The notes below the pieces were generated by a model that was given only the letters and a program-made list of their open reading frames with translations, ran no database searches and was not told where the DNA came from. Made by a program: the position numbers and the translations under genes. This document shows, one piece after another, positions 50,101 through 62,800 of a stretch of 64,000 nt of DNA; the stretch's first letter is position 1; every line of letters starts with the position of its first letter. Source of the stretch: Hevea brasiliensis (Eukaryota; Streptophyta; Magnoliopsida; Malpighiales; Euphorbiaceae). The stretch is from the NCBI RefSeq assembly GCF_030052815.1, contig NC_079507.1, positions 64,187,144 to 64,251,143 on the forward strand. The letters are read 5' to 3'.

Positions 50101-53100
50101 CTGTGCTCTTGCTTGACTAACTGCCTTTTCTGCCTTTTTCTTTGTTATCTTGTACTGTTCATATGTCTCATTATTATCACATTTAGGTAATTTCTTATAC
50201 CATTCTCTTTTTTTCTTCACTGCCTTTTGTACTTCCTCATTCCACCACCATCTCTCTTTTGAGGGTGGTCTATGTCTTTTAGACTCTCCAAGTACTTTTC
50301 TAGCTACTTCTCTAATCTTTGATGCCATCTGTATCCACACATCATTGGCCTCCATATCCATCTTCCATGCTTCGGACTCGAGAAGCTCATTTTTAAACTT
50401 CGCTTGCTTTATTCCTTTGAACTCTCACCACTTTGTTCGAGCTACACTATTTCTTCTGAACTTACTTGAATTGTTCCTAAACTTGACATCCAAGACCACT
50501 AACCGATGTTGACTTGTTAAAGTCTCTCTTGGAATGACCTTGCAATCCTTGCGTAGAGCTCTATTTGTCTTCCTAGTTAAGAGGAAGTCGATTTGGCTTC
50601 TATGTTGCCCACTTTTGAAAGTTACTAAATGTAACTCTCTTTTTATAAAGTAGGTATTTGCTAGTATTAGGTCGTATGTCATAGCAAAATCCAGGATGTT
50701 TTTTCCCTCCTCATTTCGCCTATCAAAACCAAAACCTCCATGAACATTTTCATAACCTTGCCTATCACTTCCTACATGTCCATTTAAATCTCCACCAATG
50801 AAAACATTCTCTTCATTCGGTATGCTTTGTATTAAATCATTCATATCTTCCCAAAACTTTTGTTTACTCTCACTATCTAGTCCTATTTGTGGGGCATAGG
50901 CACTAACGACATTTATTGTTTTTTCTTCTAATACTAGCTTTACTAGTATAATTCTATCTCCTACTATTTTCACAGCTATTACAGCGTCTTTCAATGTCCT
51001 GTCTATGATTATGCTCACTCCGTTCTTGTTTCTCTCCTTTCCGGTAAACCACAGTTTGTACCCTGAATTACCCACTTCCTTGCTTTTCTCTACTACCCAT
51101 TTAGTCTCCTGAATGCAAGCAATATTCACACTTCTCCTTTCCAAGGTATCCATAAGTTTCATTAATTTTCCTGTCAGTGATCCAACATTTCAAGTACCAA
51201 CTCTGATCCTCCTCCTATCCTGTTCCTTCCTAATTGGTCTCTTTCTATGATATCTTCTATTGTTTTCTATGTCTATCTTGTATTCTATTTCACTATCTGT
51301 TCTACTATCTGTCCTATGAATTAACTTCTTTACTCACACCCGTCCATGATGTAGGAACCCTTGCTCACTTAACACCACACTCGGGCGCCGGCATAGTGCG
51401 TCGCTTTTGGTGAACGCTTTACACCCTTGCATATTTCTCACTATATCCGGGCTCTGATGCAGCGCGTCGTAAGTGGAGGATGCTCTAATGTTTATATCAT
51501 TTGAATCCATATCATAAGGTGTGACGAAATTTTTACGCTGGTTGTCACCTACAGCAAACCTCCTCATTTATCCGGGTTTGGGATCGGCTAAGCGCAATCT
51601 GCTTAGGCGGAATTCGAACGCATATTGTACATTGTGGTAAATTTATTATGATATTGGACATTGATATTCACTAGTTTTTTTTTGGTTTCCTGGCTTTAGC
51701 ATTCTTCCTTAACTAGTTATACTACTGCTGCATGTTTCTCATTTGTGCCAGCTGTATTTCTCTAATATTAACCAGAGGTTTGCTGTATATATGTAGGGGG
51801 GCCTGCCAGGTGCTACAAACCTTAAAAATTCTGCTGCTTTGGAAAGCATGGTGAAGAAACAGGCTGCAGATGGGCGGCTTTATGCAGCAGTTTGTGCTTC
51901 TCCTGCAGTGGCACTTGGCTCATGGGGGCTGCTAAAGGGATTGAAAGTAAGCATAAGTAGTCATTTGACACCATTGTCTCTAAACAATTAACATTATATA
52001 TGCAATCAGTTTTTCTGCTGTTGTTGATGATAATGGCATTTAAAATAGTTATGGATTATCCATTTTGACAGGCAACTTGTTACCCATCATTTATGGAGCA
52101 GCTGCAATCTTGTGCAACAGCTGTCGAATCACGAGTGCAGCAGGATGGCATAGTTGTCACAAGTCGTGGACCTGGCACTACCATGGAGTTTGCTGTTGCA
52201 CTAGTTGAGCAATTGTATGGGAAAGAAAAGGCGAATGAAGTTTCTGGCCCTCTGGTGTCTACTTTTGCCTCAAATTTTTTCTTATTTACTTGATTAAATC
52301 AGCTTAAGCTACATGGATGAACCTTGTTTGCCCTTTTGCTTCCCTTGCATTATTCCAAATTGTAACCCTGAGCATTATCTTAAACCATTGGATCTGTTTA
52401 GGATTGATTGAGTGCAGCATATCTAGAAGCCTTTAAATCTATTCTGTATTTGAAATGTTATGCTGGTTTCACAGGAATAACTTTTTTTTTTTTTTTGGGG
52501 GGGTCTAAAATCATTCAGGTTGAGGTTAAAATGTGGATGAGATGGCTGGGTATAGACGTTCTCTCAATAATTGGATACTCAAACATGAGTACCTATCTTT
52601 GTAGTGTGGTAAAATTTAGTGTCGGTTTAATCATCCTTTAAAAAGTTATTTAGCGATTGGGAGATGCAAAGCTAAAAACACAGAACACACTAGCAAGGAT
52701 TTTTCAACCATTATCATGATTCACTTGTCATTTGATTAACAATTTTGAGATGGGCTTCTGTGATTTTTAGTTTTGTCGTGATTTTGGTGAGAGTAGCATG
52801 ACTTGGATACTTAATTTTTGTGATTGATTTTACTTGCATTGTCAAAGATTAGTGCTATTCCTGGAATTTACGTAGTTCTTCACTTGTTTGGTTTCTCAGT
52901 GTACCTGGGTTATCTAGCAACACACACACATTATTTTCTGCTTTCTTATGATTAATTTTTAACCTAAATCTGGTAAACATTATTACTGTGGGACAGGAAT
53001 ACATGAAAGTTTAATGACTTAAAATTTGGGAAAATGATTTCAGTGCTATAGAACATGTAACTTGAATTTCTTCTTATGCAGCTTTAAGTATTACCTTATG

Positions 53101-55232
53101 CAGTAACATGATTTAGGTCAAGGATTTTTCATCATTGAGCGTATAATTACTGTTATATTGTATGTAGGTGATGCGTACCAACCATGGGGATGAATATATC
53201 ATAAAGGAGCTAAATCCAGTGAAGTGGACATTTGACAATATTCCTCAGGTGAGATCCATATGTATAAGTTTTTTCCTTGCATAGCATCAGCCCAGCAATC
53301 CCACTAAAATTTTGTGGTTTTCTTCATTATTTTCTCTCAAATTGATTTATTTTTCCTTTGTCACTCGTGTATGTGATTAGAAGATCTTTAAAATGAAAAA
53401 GATCAAGCATGTCACTAGGCTTTATTGATGTGTAAGAGGAAACGTCCAAGACCATGTAATTGAAGCCTGTTATGGATCCAACATCCACCTTTTTACACAT
53501 TGTTTGGAAAAACTTGAGAGAGGATGGAAAATAACCAAGTAAACTAAGTAGGAGAAGAAAGATAATTCATTTTTCCTTTTGTTTGGATAGATGAAAAATA
53601 AAAAGAAGTGAAAGAAAAATAAACTAATTTTTCATTGTTTGGGAAGAAAATAGAGCGAAAAGAAAATAATTATATTTAGACAAATTTACCATTGTACCTC
53701 TATCTTAGAAATCTGAATTAATAATTTAGGACTATATATGTAACTTTACAACTTACAACACATTTTCGACTTGATTTTCTTATTTTCTCTCCAAATTGTA
53801 CAGAAAATAACTAGAGGAAAATATAGCTTATTTTCCTTCCACGTTTTATTTTTCCTGCTCTCTCCAAACACAAAATAGTAGCTATATCCCTTTATTTTCT
53901 TTCCTCCCCCTTTTCCACACATCCAAGCATAGTGTTGATTGCATATCATTAAATCCAATCTTCCACCCTTTGGTGTTTCCTAAATTGTGATATCACCAAT
54001 TATGTGCTATGGCATTACTTTTGTTTGTTGCTTAATGTTTTTGTGTTGTATTGTTTGTAATTGTTTCTGCTTTCCCTTCAGATTCTTGTGCCTATTGCTA
54101 ATGGTACAGAGGAAATGGAAGCTATTATGATCATTGATATTCTACGACGAGCTAAAGCAAATGTTGTGGTGGCCTCTGTTGAGGACAAGCTGGAAATTTT
54201 GGCTTCTCGTAAAGTTAAACTGGAGGCAGATATGCTCCTTGATGAGGCTGCTAAGCTTTCTTATGACCTAATTGTCTTACCAGTAAGTATAGATTCTTTA
54301 TATTTTAGTTCTTTTTCTACCAAGGTGACCAACTTAATTTCATTATGCCTATTCACAGGGTGGGTTGGGTGGTGCCCAAAAATTTGCAGTCTCTGAAAAA
54401 CTGGTAGATACGCTAAAGAAGCAGAGGGAATCAAATAGACCATATGGGGCAATATGTGCATCTCCAGCTTTAGTATTGGAGCCTCATGGCTTGCTCAAGG
54501 TATCATCTTTATGAAGATAAATTTAGTTTTGGCGTCTGTAGCATCTTTTTAAATATATTGTATTATAAGCATGTGCGACTTCATTATGGTTATAGAAGTG
54601 GATTAAGGGCCTCTTTGGTTTGAATTTTTTTGTTGTGTTTTATATTGTTTAAAATTGATAAGATAATAATTGGTTAGCATAAATTAATACAAGGCTGAAT
54701 GAAACATGAGCCAAATCAGTTACAGTGCGTACTTCATAGTACAAGAAAGAGGTCAGGGGTTGCAACGCTGACATTCCCTTCCCCCTTTAAGAAATTCTGA
54801 TGTACCAAAAGGGAATATTTTAAACCAAATATGCTATCCCTATATATCATACAACAGATTCTTAATGAATTAATTAATTAATTACAAATTGCATAGAGTT
54901 TGTTTCCCTTTATGAGCTGTATGGCCAGAGTTCATCTGTTTGCGGTAACATATATTTATACTTCTAGTTGAATTCTCTTCTTACGGTGCTATCATGTTGA
55001 GAAATATAGTTCTGCTTTGGTGTAGGGTAAAAAAGCCACAGCTTTTCCTGCGATGTGTGACAAGCTGTCAGATAAGAGTGAAACCGAAAACAGGGTTGTG
55101 GTTGATGGCAACCTCATAACTAGTAGAGGGCCTGGAACTTCAATGGAGTTTGCCTTGGCAATAGTGGAGAAGCTGTTTGGACGCCCGAAAGCACTGGAGC
55201 TTGCAAAGACGATGCTTTTTACACACCCATAG
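47181..55232 (+). CDS. DJ1B: Tandem-domain DJ-1/PfpI protein, DJ1A/DJ1B-like
   Basis: Exons: 47181-47327, 47423-47623, 51797-51946, 52072-52254, 53168-53248, 54082-54282, 54359-54499, 55026-55232. All introns are phase 0, giving 436 aa plus TAG. The family protects against reactive carbonyls and oxidative stress (glyoxalase/deglycase activities are reported for relatives). Two DJ-1 domains are joined by a linker encoded by exon 5. Domain 1 has Glu59 ([10 protein letters not shown]) and nucleophile Cys149 (AAVCASPA). Domain 2 has Glu264 and Cys354 (GAICASPA). The canonical histidine is Tyr170 in domain 1 and Phe375 in domain 2. Residues 1-42 are rich in Ser, Leu, Arg and Lys and acid-free, like a plastid transit peptide. 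Met43 (MASSAKK) aligns with the start of cytosolic relatives. Exons 2-4 and 6-8 repeat the same layout, showing an ancient internal duplication. Whether it is DJ1A or DJ1B is uncertain; length and transit peptide favour DJ1B, gene neighbourhood favours DJ1A. Confidence 0.94.
48176..48306. repeat. Imperfect 44-bp direct repeat in DJ-1 intron 2
   Basis: Units at 48176-48219 and 48263-48306 share TGCACTGTAAAAT at the start and TGAAATTGATT at the end, with about seven mismatches. A related sequence also lies beside the exon 2 relic at 56651. Confidence 0.75.
48321..48336 (+). repeat. 16-bp target site duplication, left
   Basis: CGAACGCATATTGTAC directly abuts the 3' end of the LINE (which lies on the minus strand) and is repeated without mismatch at 51615-51630. 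Confidence 0.92.
48337..51614 (-). mobile_element. Near full-length RTE-clade LINE in DJ-1 intron 2, inactive
   Basis: 3278 bp on the minus strand, antisense to DJ-1. From the element's 5' end it has a leader (51614 to about 51170) and an APE-type endonuclease at 51162-50425 with [29 protein letters not shown] and SQHRLV. A linker at 50361-50071 follows. Then come reverse transcriptase pieces at 50034-49627 ([15 protein letters not shown]) and 49429-49217 ([15 protein letters not shown]), with the catalytic FADD at 49121-49132. Stops and frame breaks separate these blocks, so it cannot make an intact protein. The 3' end is TTGAG repeats rather than poly-A, as in plant RTE elements. Its length equals that of complete RTE elements (about 3.3 kb). 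Confidence 0.9.
51615..51630 (+). repeat. 16-bp target site duplication, right
   Basis: Perfect match to 48321-48336. It fixes the 5' boundary of the LINE at 51614. Confidence 0.92.
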
Positions 55233-56868
55233 AGCTTGTATCTGTGTGCCCTCTCGTGTTATGTGGAACATATTAATGCTATAGAGAGAAACATGAGAGA
55301 ACTGAACTCGAATTCGATATGAATTCAGGTTGCGGTTGTATTGTGTATAACTTTGTGTTCATATATAAATGAGTTTTGAAGACTGCAAAATGATTTAGAG
55401 CCCCCTTTTGGCAATGCAGAAACTCTTAAAAGAAAAATCGTCGGAGGGGTAAGGAGATAGCAGCCTTTCAAGGATAAGTTGAGCCCGGGATTTTGTTTTG
55501 AGATTCTGTGTACAAAAGCAAATGGTAGTGTGAATTTGCGGTTTAGTGTTACTATTATGAGAAATCAGTCCAAAAGAAAAAAAAATGTTGGATACGAGTC
55601 CAATAAGCTCTTATAACTCTTCAGAAGAATCAGAAAATGTATAAATTTTTTAATATATAAACTAGAAAATATATAAATTTTTTAAATATACGAATATATA
55701 AACTAGAGAAACCATAAATTATTTAAAGTTTATAAAAAAACATAAAATTATTAATAATATCAAATTTGAAGGGGCAAGAATTCACAGGATGTAAAATTTA
55801 TTATTATGGATTATAAAATTTACTATTTTTTAATTTAATGATATTGATTTTTTTTATTTGAAGACAGATTTATTAAAAAATATAATTTGTTTAGGTGATA
55901 ATTAATAATTTGTTTGATTTGAATAATAAAATAATTTCTTTTTGATACTTGAATTATTTTTTTTTAAATTATGTAAATAGAAAATTTTATAAAAAATATG
56001 TAGATAGAGAGTTTTATAGATGGTTTTGTAGATTTTTTTTTCTTAAAAAATGCAAGAATCCGATTTAATAAAATCTATAAAAGTTATAAGAAATTATGTA
56101 CCTCCAATGTACATACAATATTTTAAGGATTAAAACTTTTAAATATTCCTAAAAAATAAAATTTTAATAAAAAACAACTGATAATATCCCTTATTTTTCT
56201 AAAATCCGCATAAATTGTTACTTGAATTTGTTAAATCTAAGGGAATTCTTATTTATACTTGAAAATCTAAATCTAATTATATTATATAAGTTTCCTTTTT
56301 AAAAAATAGTTTTTTAAATTTAACATTCACGTTAATAATTTTTGCGGGACAATAACATAAATAAATAACGTTATTCTTTTTTAAGGTAGCAGCCTAGCAG
56401 GATCATGGTTTTTCAGTGTTCAATTACCCTTCGATGCGAAGGTAGCTTCTCTCCAGAAGAAGCTTCAAGTTAACGCTGCTTACGGCGTCAGGGTCCTCGC
56501 CGCCGACACTCTCATTTCTGATTGCTTTGACACCGTTTACGATCTCATTGCTCTTCTGTTAACTCTCAGGCATGCTCTAATTTTCGATGCTCTCACTTTG
56601 TTTTCCCTCACAAGTTTTTGCTGAAAAGCTACAACCGTTTGATTTGTATGTGCATTGCAAAATGCATCTATAAGTTTGATATCTGAAGTTTCTTGGACTA
56701 GTTTTCAAGCTTATTCAACTTATTTTTTTCTCTGTCAATGGGTTTCTGTAGTTCGAACCCTAATTGCTATTTATTTGTCTTTTTTTTTTTTTGGATGAAG
56801 ATCTTGAGTCGCTAGGAAAGATATGCAAAGTGAATTAGAAGTGGTGATATAGAAGATTGATCTGGAAA
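55233..56868. other. Spacer between DJ-1 and the PGAP1-like gene
   Basis: The first few hundred bases are probably the DJ-1 3' UTR. The rest is AT-rich except for the DJ-1 exon 2 relic from 56431. The promoter of the PGAP1-like gene must lie here too, possibly overlapping the relic. Confidence 0.6.
56431..56680 (+). pseudogene. Relic of DJ-1 exon 2 with part of intron 2
   Basis: 56431-56567 aligns with the second half of DJ-1 exon 2 (47489-47630) at roughly 80 percent identity by eye. It shares GTAGCTTCT, ACGGCGTCAGG and CTCTCATTTCTGATTGCT and runs a few bases past the splice site into TAACTCTC. The relic has three extra bases and many substitutions, and its splice donor GTAACT has become GTTAAC. 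56597-56680 resembles intron 2 at 48148-48206. There is no promoter, start or other exon, so it is a dead fragment of a duplicated DJ-1 gene. Confidence 0.8.
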
Positions 56869-59800
56869 ATGCAAGGTTTCAGAGCCAAGCTTAGATTGGC
56901 AATTCTTGTTATAATAACCATATGGATCGGTCTACTAGCTTTGTATGGTTTGCTAAAGCCTATTTCTAATGGTTGCATAATGACGTATATGTATCCTACA
57001 TATATTCCAATTTCTACAAATGATGGCGGGTCATCTGCAAAGTATGGATTGTACTTGTACCATGAAGGCTGGAAAAAGATTGATTTCAATGAGCATCTAA
57101 AACAACTCAGTGGTGTTCCAGTTCTTTTTATTCCTGGCAATGGCGGTAGCTACAAGCAGGCAAGGTCTTCCATTTCTTTATTTATTTTACTTTAATATGA
57201 TTTTTTTTGGCATGTTGAATTTTTTAAATCATGTTAGCCATTAGGAATGTTTTACTGATGCACATTGAGTTTAATGTTGTACAATGCAATGCAAGCTCGA
57301 ACATAGTTATACTCAACTCAACTTAATTAAGCCTTTATCTAAAAAATTTAAAGTCGGCTATATGGATTCTCTTTCTCCACTCTAAGCTATTTTGGGATTT
57401 TGGGTTAAATTCTCGGAAATGTATAATACTTCTAAGTCATGTTGTATTACTCTCATCCAAGTCAGTTTATGTCTACCCCCACTTTTCTTTCTATCCTCTA
57501 ATGTGCTCTGCTTGTCTAACTGGAGCCTCTGTATGTCTACGCTTCACATGACCAAACCACCTCAATCTCACTTCTCTCAACTTATCCTCAATTGACACCA
57601 CTCCTACCTTTTTCTCTAATACTCTCGTTACGGACTTTATCTAGTCTAGTTATAGATTTTTTTTAAATTAATTTCCAGTACTATTTATATGTAAGATAAT
57701 ATGTATTGCAAAGGAAGTGAAAAATACAACTTTATAAAAATTGCAAAGTAAAAAATTTTTTAAAAATTTGTTATTTAAGCAATGTCTCTTTCCATGATGT
57801 CTTGTTGAATACAAATCCCATTTGCCCTTTATGTTTTTGTATTGCTTGTCAACAAAATAGAAGGTTTCTGTTGCATACTTTATTCCAAGAGGTTGTGTCG
57901 TTTAATATTTTATTGAGATTTTAAATTGTGAAGTTCCTTCTCCTGCCTACCATTCCCCTGGTAAGTGGTAAGTGATAAGTGATATGCATTTTGAACAAGC
58001 TGCTTGCTTCAAATGCTTGATGGAAGCAGCCAAGCAGGGTTGGTGAGTGGCAGTAGTTGTTTTGACTTTCACTAGTGGGTTGCATGTTGGTCATATACAT
58101 CTGTGCGGATTGAGGTAGATGTGGTCATTTAGGTGGTTCTTGGGTTCTGTACTTCTGTGGGGTTTTTCTTGTTGCGTCTAAAAATTGTGGCTTTCAGCAT
58201 AAGTTTTTTACTTTCTAGTCTAAAATCTGGTTCTGGTCATTGGAAGTTATGGAAGCAGGTTACTATCTTGTTTATTGTATGATCTATCATATACTCTCGC
58301 CTCTCACTTTACCCATTGTTGCTAAATGCTAAGTTTTTCAGCTACTCAAATTCGTAAGATTCTATAGAAATGATGTAGTTACAATGGCAGGTTATTATCC
58401 AGTTTGAGTAGTTGTGTAAAACCAAGAAAGAAATAAAGAAAGTGGAAGCTTATGTTCATTCTTTTTGGCATTCTTTGAATGTATTATTATTCGTTCAAAC
58501 AAGAATCTGATATGATTATTATACTATGCAATGTATTTGAAATTTGTTTTATGCATTGCACATTTGTGGGTGTATATTCTTGCACTCAGATCTTTGTTTA
58601 TCATATTGGTTCTGATGTCTTCCTTACAGGTAAGATCCTTGGCAGCTGAATCTGATAGGGCATACCAAGGAGGCCCCCTTGAGCAGACATTTTATCAAGA
58701 GGCCTACCTGTCTTCTGAGGAGGGAGTGGCTGATGCAAGTGGAGCTGGGTTTCATTTACCTAATCATTATGCTAGCAGGCTGGACTGGTTTGCTGTAGAC
58801 CTTGAAGGTGAACATTCAGCAATGGATGGTCGAATACTTGAAGAACATACAGAATATGTTGTATATGCCATTCACAAGGTACTGATTTTATTTTATATTT
58901 GCATTATTAGCTTCAAAAGTCTGGACAACTGAAATGATAATGCCAATCAATATTAAATGGTTAAGATGTTTACTTTTTAGTACATGAAAATTTCCTATTG
59001 AACATGTTTTAATGTTTGAATTTAAGATTTTTTTTTGGAAGCTAAAGTGGCATATATCCTGTAGATATATGTAAAATATGTTTCCCCCTTTCAGATTTAG
59101 CAGTGAAATTTGTTAGAGTGTGTTTCTACCTAACCTAAAGTTTTGTCTAACCCTTATGCTTGTGAAGGTTTAAATTTCTTTTCATATCTTTCAACCAAAT
59201 CCTTGCTGCATGGGTTTGGCCTTTGGATCTGGAGCCCTATATGATTATTAAGTGCTAATTCAGTAAATTCCATTAATTCCTTGATCATCATTTTTTGGAG
59301 GGCATGGAATTAGGTTCTCCTTCTAGTTTCTTCTTTTCCATAATTTATTGAACTTCCATCAAATTGAACCTTAATTTTGCATGACAACACTGCAGATTTT
59401 TGCCTTCAGCTGGTGATAGATTTAAGTTCTCTTGAACTTATTTAAGCTTATTATTATTATTATTTTTATTATCATTTATTTTTTTTAGTAAGTGATGGCC
59501 TATAATTGTTTGTTCAATGTTCATATATTTAGTTTTCTGCAATTGGTTATTCTGTGGTCTTGCCTGCAGATTTTGGATCAATACAGAGAATCTCGTGATG
59601 CTCGAGAGAGAGAAGGTGCTGTAATCTCTGGTAGTTTGCCAAAAAGTGTGATATTGGTTGGTCATTCTATGGGTGGTTTTGTTGCTAGAGCTGCAATTAT
59701 CCACCCTCATTTAAGGAAGTTGGCTGTTGAGACTATTCTTACACTTTCAACCCCTCATCAGTGAGCTTTGCTGCCTTTTAATTGTCTTTGGTTGTTGATT

Positions 59801-62800
59801 GCGCAAGTTGATATGTTTCTTATGAGACTCACACTTTATCCAGATCACCTCCTGTGGCGTTGCAGCCATCATTGGGTCATTATTTTAAACGTGTAAACCA
59901 GGAATGGCGAAAGAGATATGAGGTCCAAACAACTAGGACAGGACGTTATGTGTCAGATCCATTGCTATCTCATGTTGTTGTTGTCTCCATCTCTGGTGGT
60001 TATAATGATTACCAGGTTTATTTAAATATTTATTTTGGTGTGAATATTATTGAGCCTTTTTTCCTTTTGAGTAATTGCTATGGTACATGGTGGGTTCTTT
60101 TAATATTGTATACTTGTATTAAAAAATGATGCTTTCTGAGTTTATTATTCCCTTGAATGTATAGTGTCATGCATAGTGAATTGGAAGATTTGGTGTGAAA
60201 GTATTATCTGTATGGTCAATCCTGTTTTACATATAGCAATCAGCATAACATTGGCTATTTTTTCCCTTTTACTGCTAGTCTTAGAGCATCCAATCTAAAA
60301 GCTTGAGCAAATGGGTGCGGGCCTATAATTCATATAAAATTACACAGTCCTTAATATGCTTCCTGATTAATGATTATCACTGTAATTACAGACTTACAGT
60401 TATCTGTTTATTTGTTATTTATTATTGTAGCACAGCCATCAATAGCTGAAGTTCTCTTGTTAATGGCCTGAAACATTGAAGTTCTACTCAATATCAGTAG
60501 AATGTGTAATTAAATTGATCTGTTGAAATGGGCATTTCTACTGTTTGCAATCTAAACTCATATGAGAATGCTGGAAATATATGTTGATGTGTTCTTATCC
60601 GTTCACTAAAACTTTATATATATCTTTTTACAGGTTCGATCAAAATTAGAGTCCCTGGAAGATATTGTGCCTTCCACTCATGGCTTTATGATAAGTAGTA
60701 CAGGCATGAGAAATGTCTGGTTGTCGATGGAACATCAGGCTATTTTATGGTGTAATCAATTAGTTGTGCAAGTGAGTAGATCACCTCTTCTAGAACCCAA
60801 ATTTAGGACCACTGGGAGCTGTTCTTAATGTGCATATTCTTTGTAGGTATCACATACTCTCCTTAGTTTGATAGATTCCAGAACAGGTCAGCCATTCCCT
60901 GAAACTCAAAAGAGATTAACGGTGTTTTCAAGAATGCTCCGTAGTGGGATACCACGGACTTTCAATTGGATGAGGCAATCACACTCATCTCATCAGTCAA
61001 CTCATGCCACCATTAAGGATATAAAAAATGCACTTGGTAATTATCAATCTTTGTTATATGCTTATATTGGATGAAGACTGTTAACTGTTTTGAAAGTTTA
61101 AGGTTTATTTTTTGTAATTCTGAAAGTGAATTTGCTGAAAAAAAAAATCACTTGTAAATTACTTTCTGATCTTACAAAAGCATGTGAGGCATCTATATGT
61201 GTGGTGCAATATCGGAAATGGAGAAATGGAGTTGGTAAATTATTTCTAAAAGTAATGTAGAAAATAAAGTTTAGCAAACTGAAAGAGGCTAGACTAGATT
61301 GTTTAGATGAATTTTATTTTCTCATTCCTATTTCAAAAATAAAGAGAAAAAAAATTGTTCCGTGCAAAATTTTTAATACAATAATAAGTAGAGGCTTAAT
61401 TAAAAAGAAAAAAAAAAAAGAAATTACTACACTCATGTTGGGGGGAGAGAGAGAGAGCTTTCAAAATCAGGAACTTGATTTATTTCTGATGCTAGTGCAG
61501 TAGTAAGGTGAGTGGCACTACCTTCACATTGAGCTGTCATCAGTAGATCAGAGATGCCTCTAACTCTACTTATTTTGCCTACTCCAAATGTCTATTCTCT
61601 TATTATAAATCTGTTCTCTTATTATAAATGTAAAATAAGGACAAGCAAGTTGCTTTCTGGGATCTTGAAGCATAGCTATCATCATAGGAGCTGCTTTTTA
61701 TAGATGAAGGCAAAAGGGCTGGAGAAATAAAACTTCTTATCAGCCATATTTTTGAATATTCATTATTAGAAATTGTTTACATGACATACTTTGCAGAAGG
61801 AAGCAATTAATCATAGATGAGATGACTGAATTTAAAAATTCCTGGAGTTCTGATTGGTCAACTCGTCATTCCCTAATGCTATTTGACCTTTAGAAGATGA
61901 TTGAGTGGTTTGATAACTATCATTTAAAATATAGTTCACAGACCAAATAAACCCAGATTTTATCATTAGTTTCAAACAATTATAGCGTTACAGTTTTGAA
62001 CGTCATTGCTAGCACAAAAAATTAAAGAAAGTTTTATTCATCTATCACGGAATTCTTTTTTGAATTTCATGTTATTCGCATGTTTATTTTGTTGACAAAT
62101 TACAGCTTTAAAGCAAAACAATTATATGTTATATATTACATTTGCAGGTTCTCAAGTATTTCCTTCATCCCATTGTCCAAGCAATGTTCACTGGAATGAT
62201 GATGGTCTTGAGAAGGATCTATACATCCAGACTACTACTATGACTGTTTTGGCAATGGATGGGAGGAGGCGGTGGTTGGATATACAGAAATTGGTTAGTT
62301 TTGCCAAAGTTTCTCAGTAGTTGTTGTGAAAAGTTTAACTAATGCTGTTTATCTTTGATCTTGTATGTGGTAATATGTTTAGATTGTTGATTCTTGAGAG
62401 TTCACTTAGACCTTTTATTTCCTTGTTTCCTGCATCTGTCTTCCAGCCTTGCATTTAACGCTTCTCCCAAATTTAAATATTTTTTGAATTGAATTTTGTG
62501 TATAAACTGTTGAAACTTGTTTTGGGCCAATTTTTGACTGCCTTCCTCTTGATCAATAATCTCCTAAAACTCATTGCAGTTCTAGTTTTTGTTATTCAAG
62601 CTGAATCATGCTTCTATCTTTATGCATTTAAAGATCTCAAGATCAGTATTTGCAGTTGTTGATTTTCCCCCTTAAAATATTTTGTTCATATTTTTCCTTT
62701 ATTTTCTAAATTCATGAACCCACACAAATGGAAAGTTGCTTAGAGTTTAACTTTTGTCCATAGGGTTCAAATGGAAAAAGCCATTTCATCTTTGTGACAA

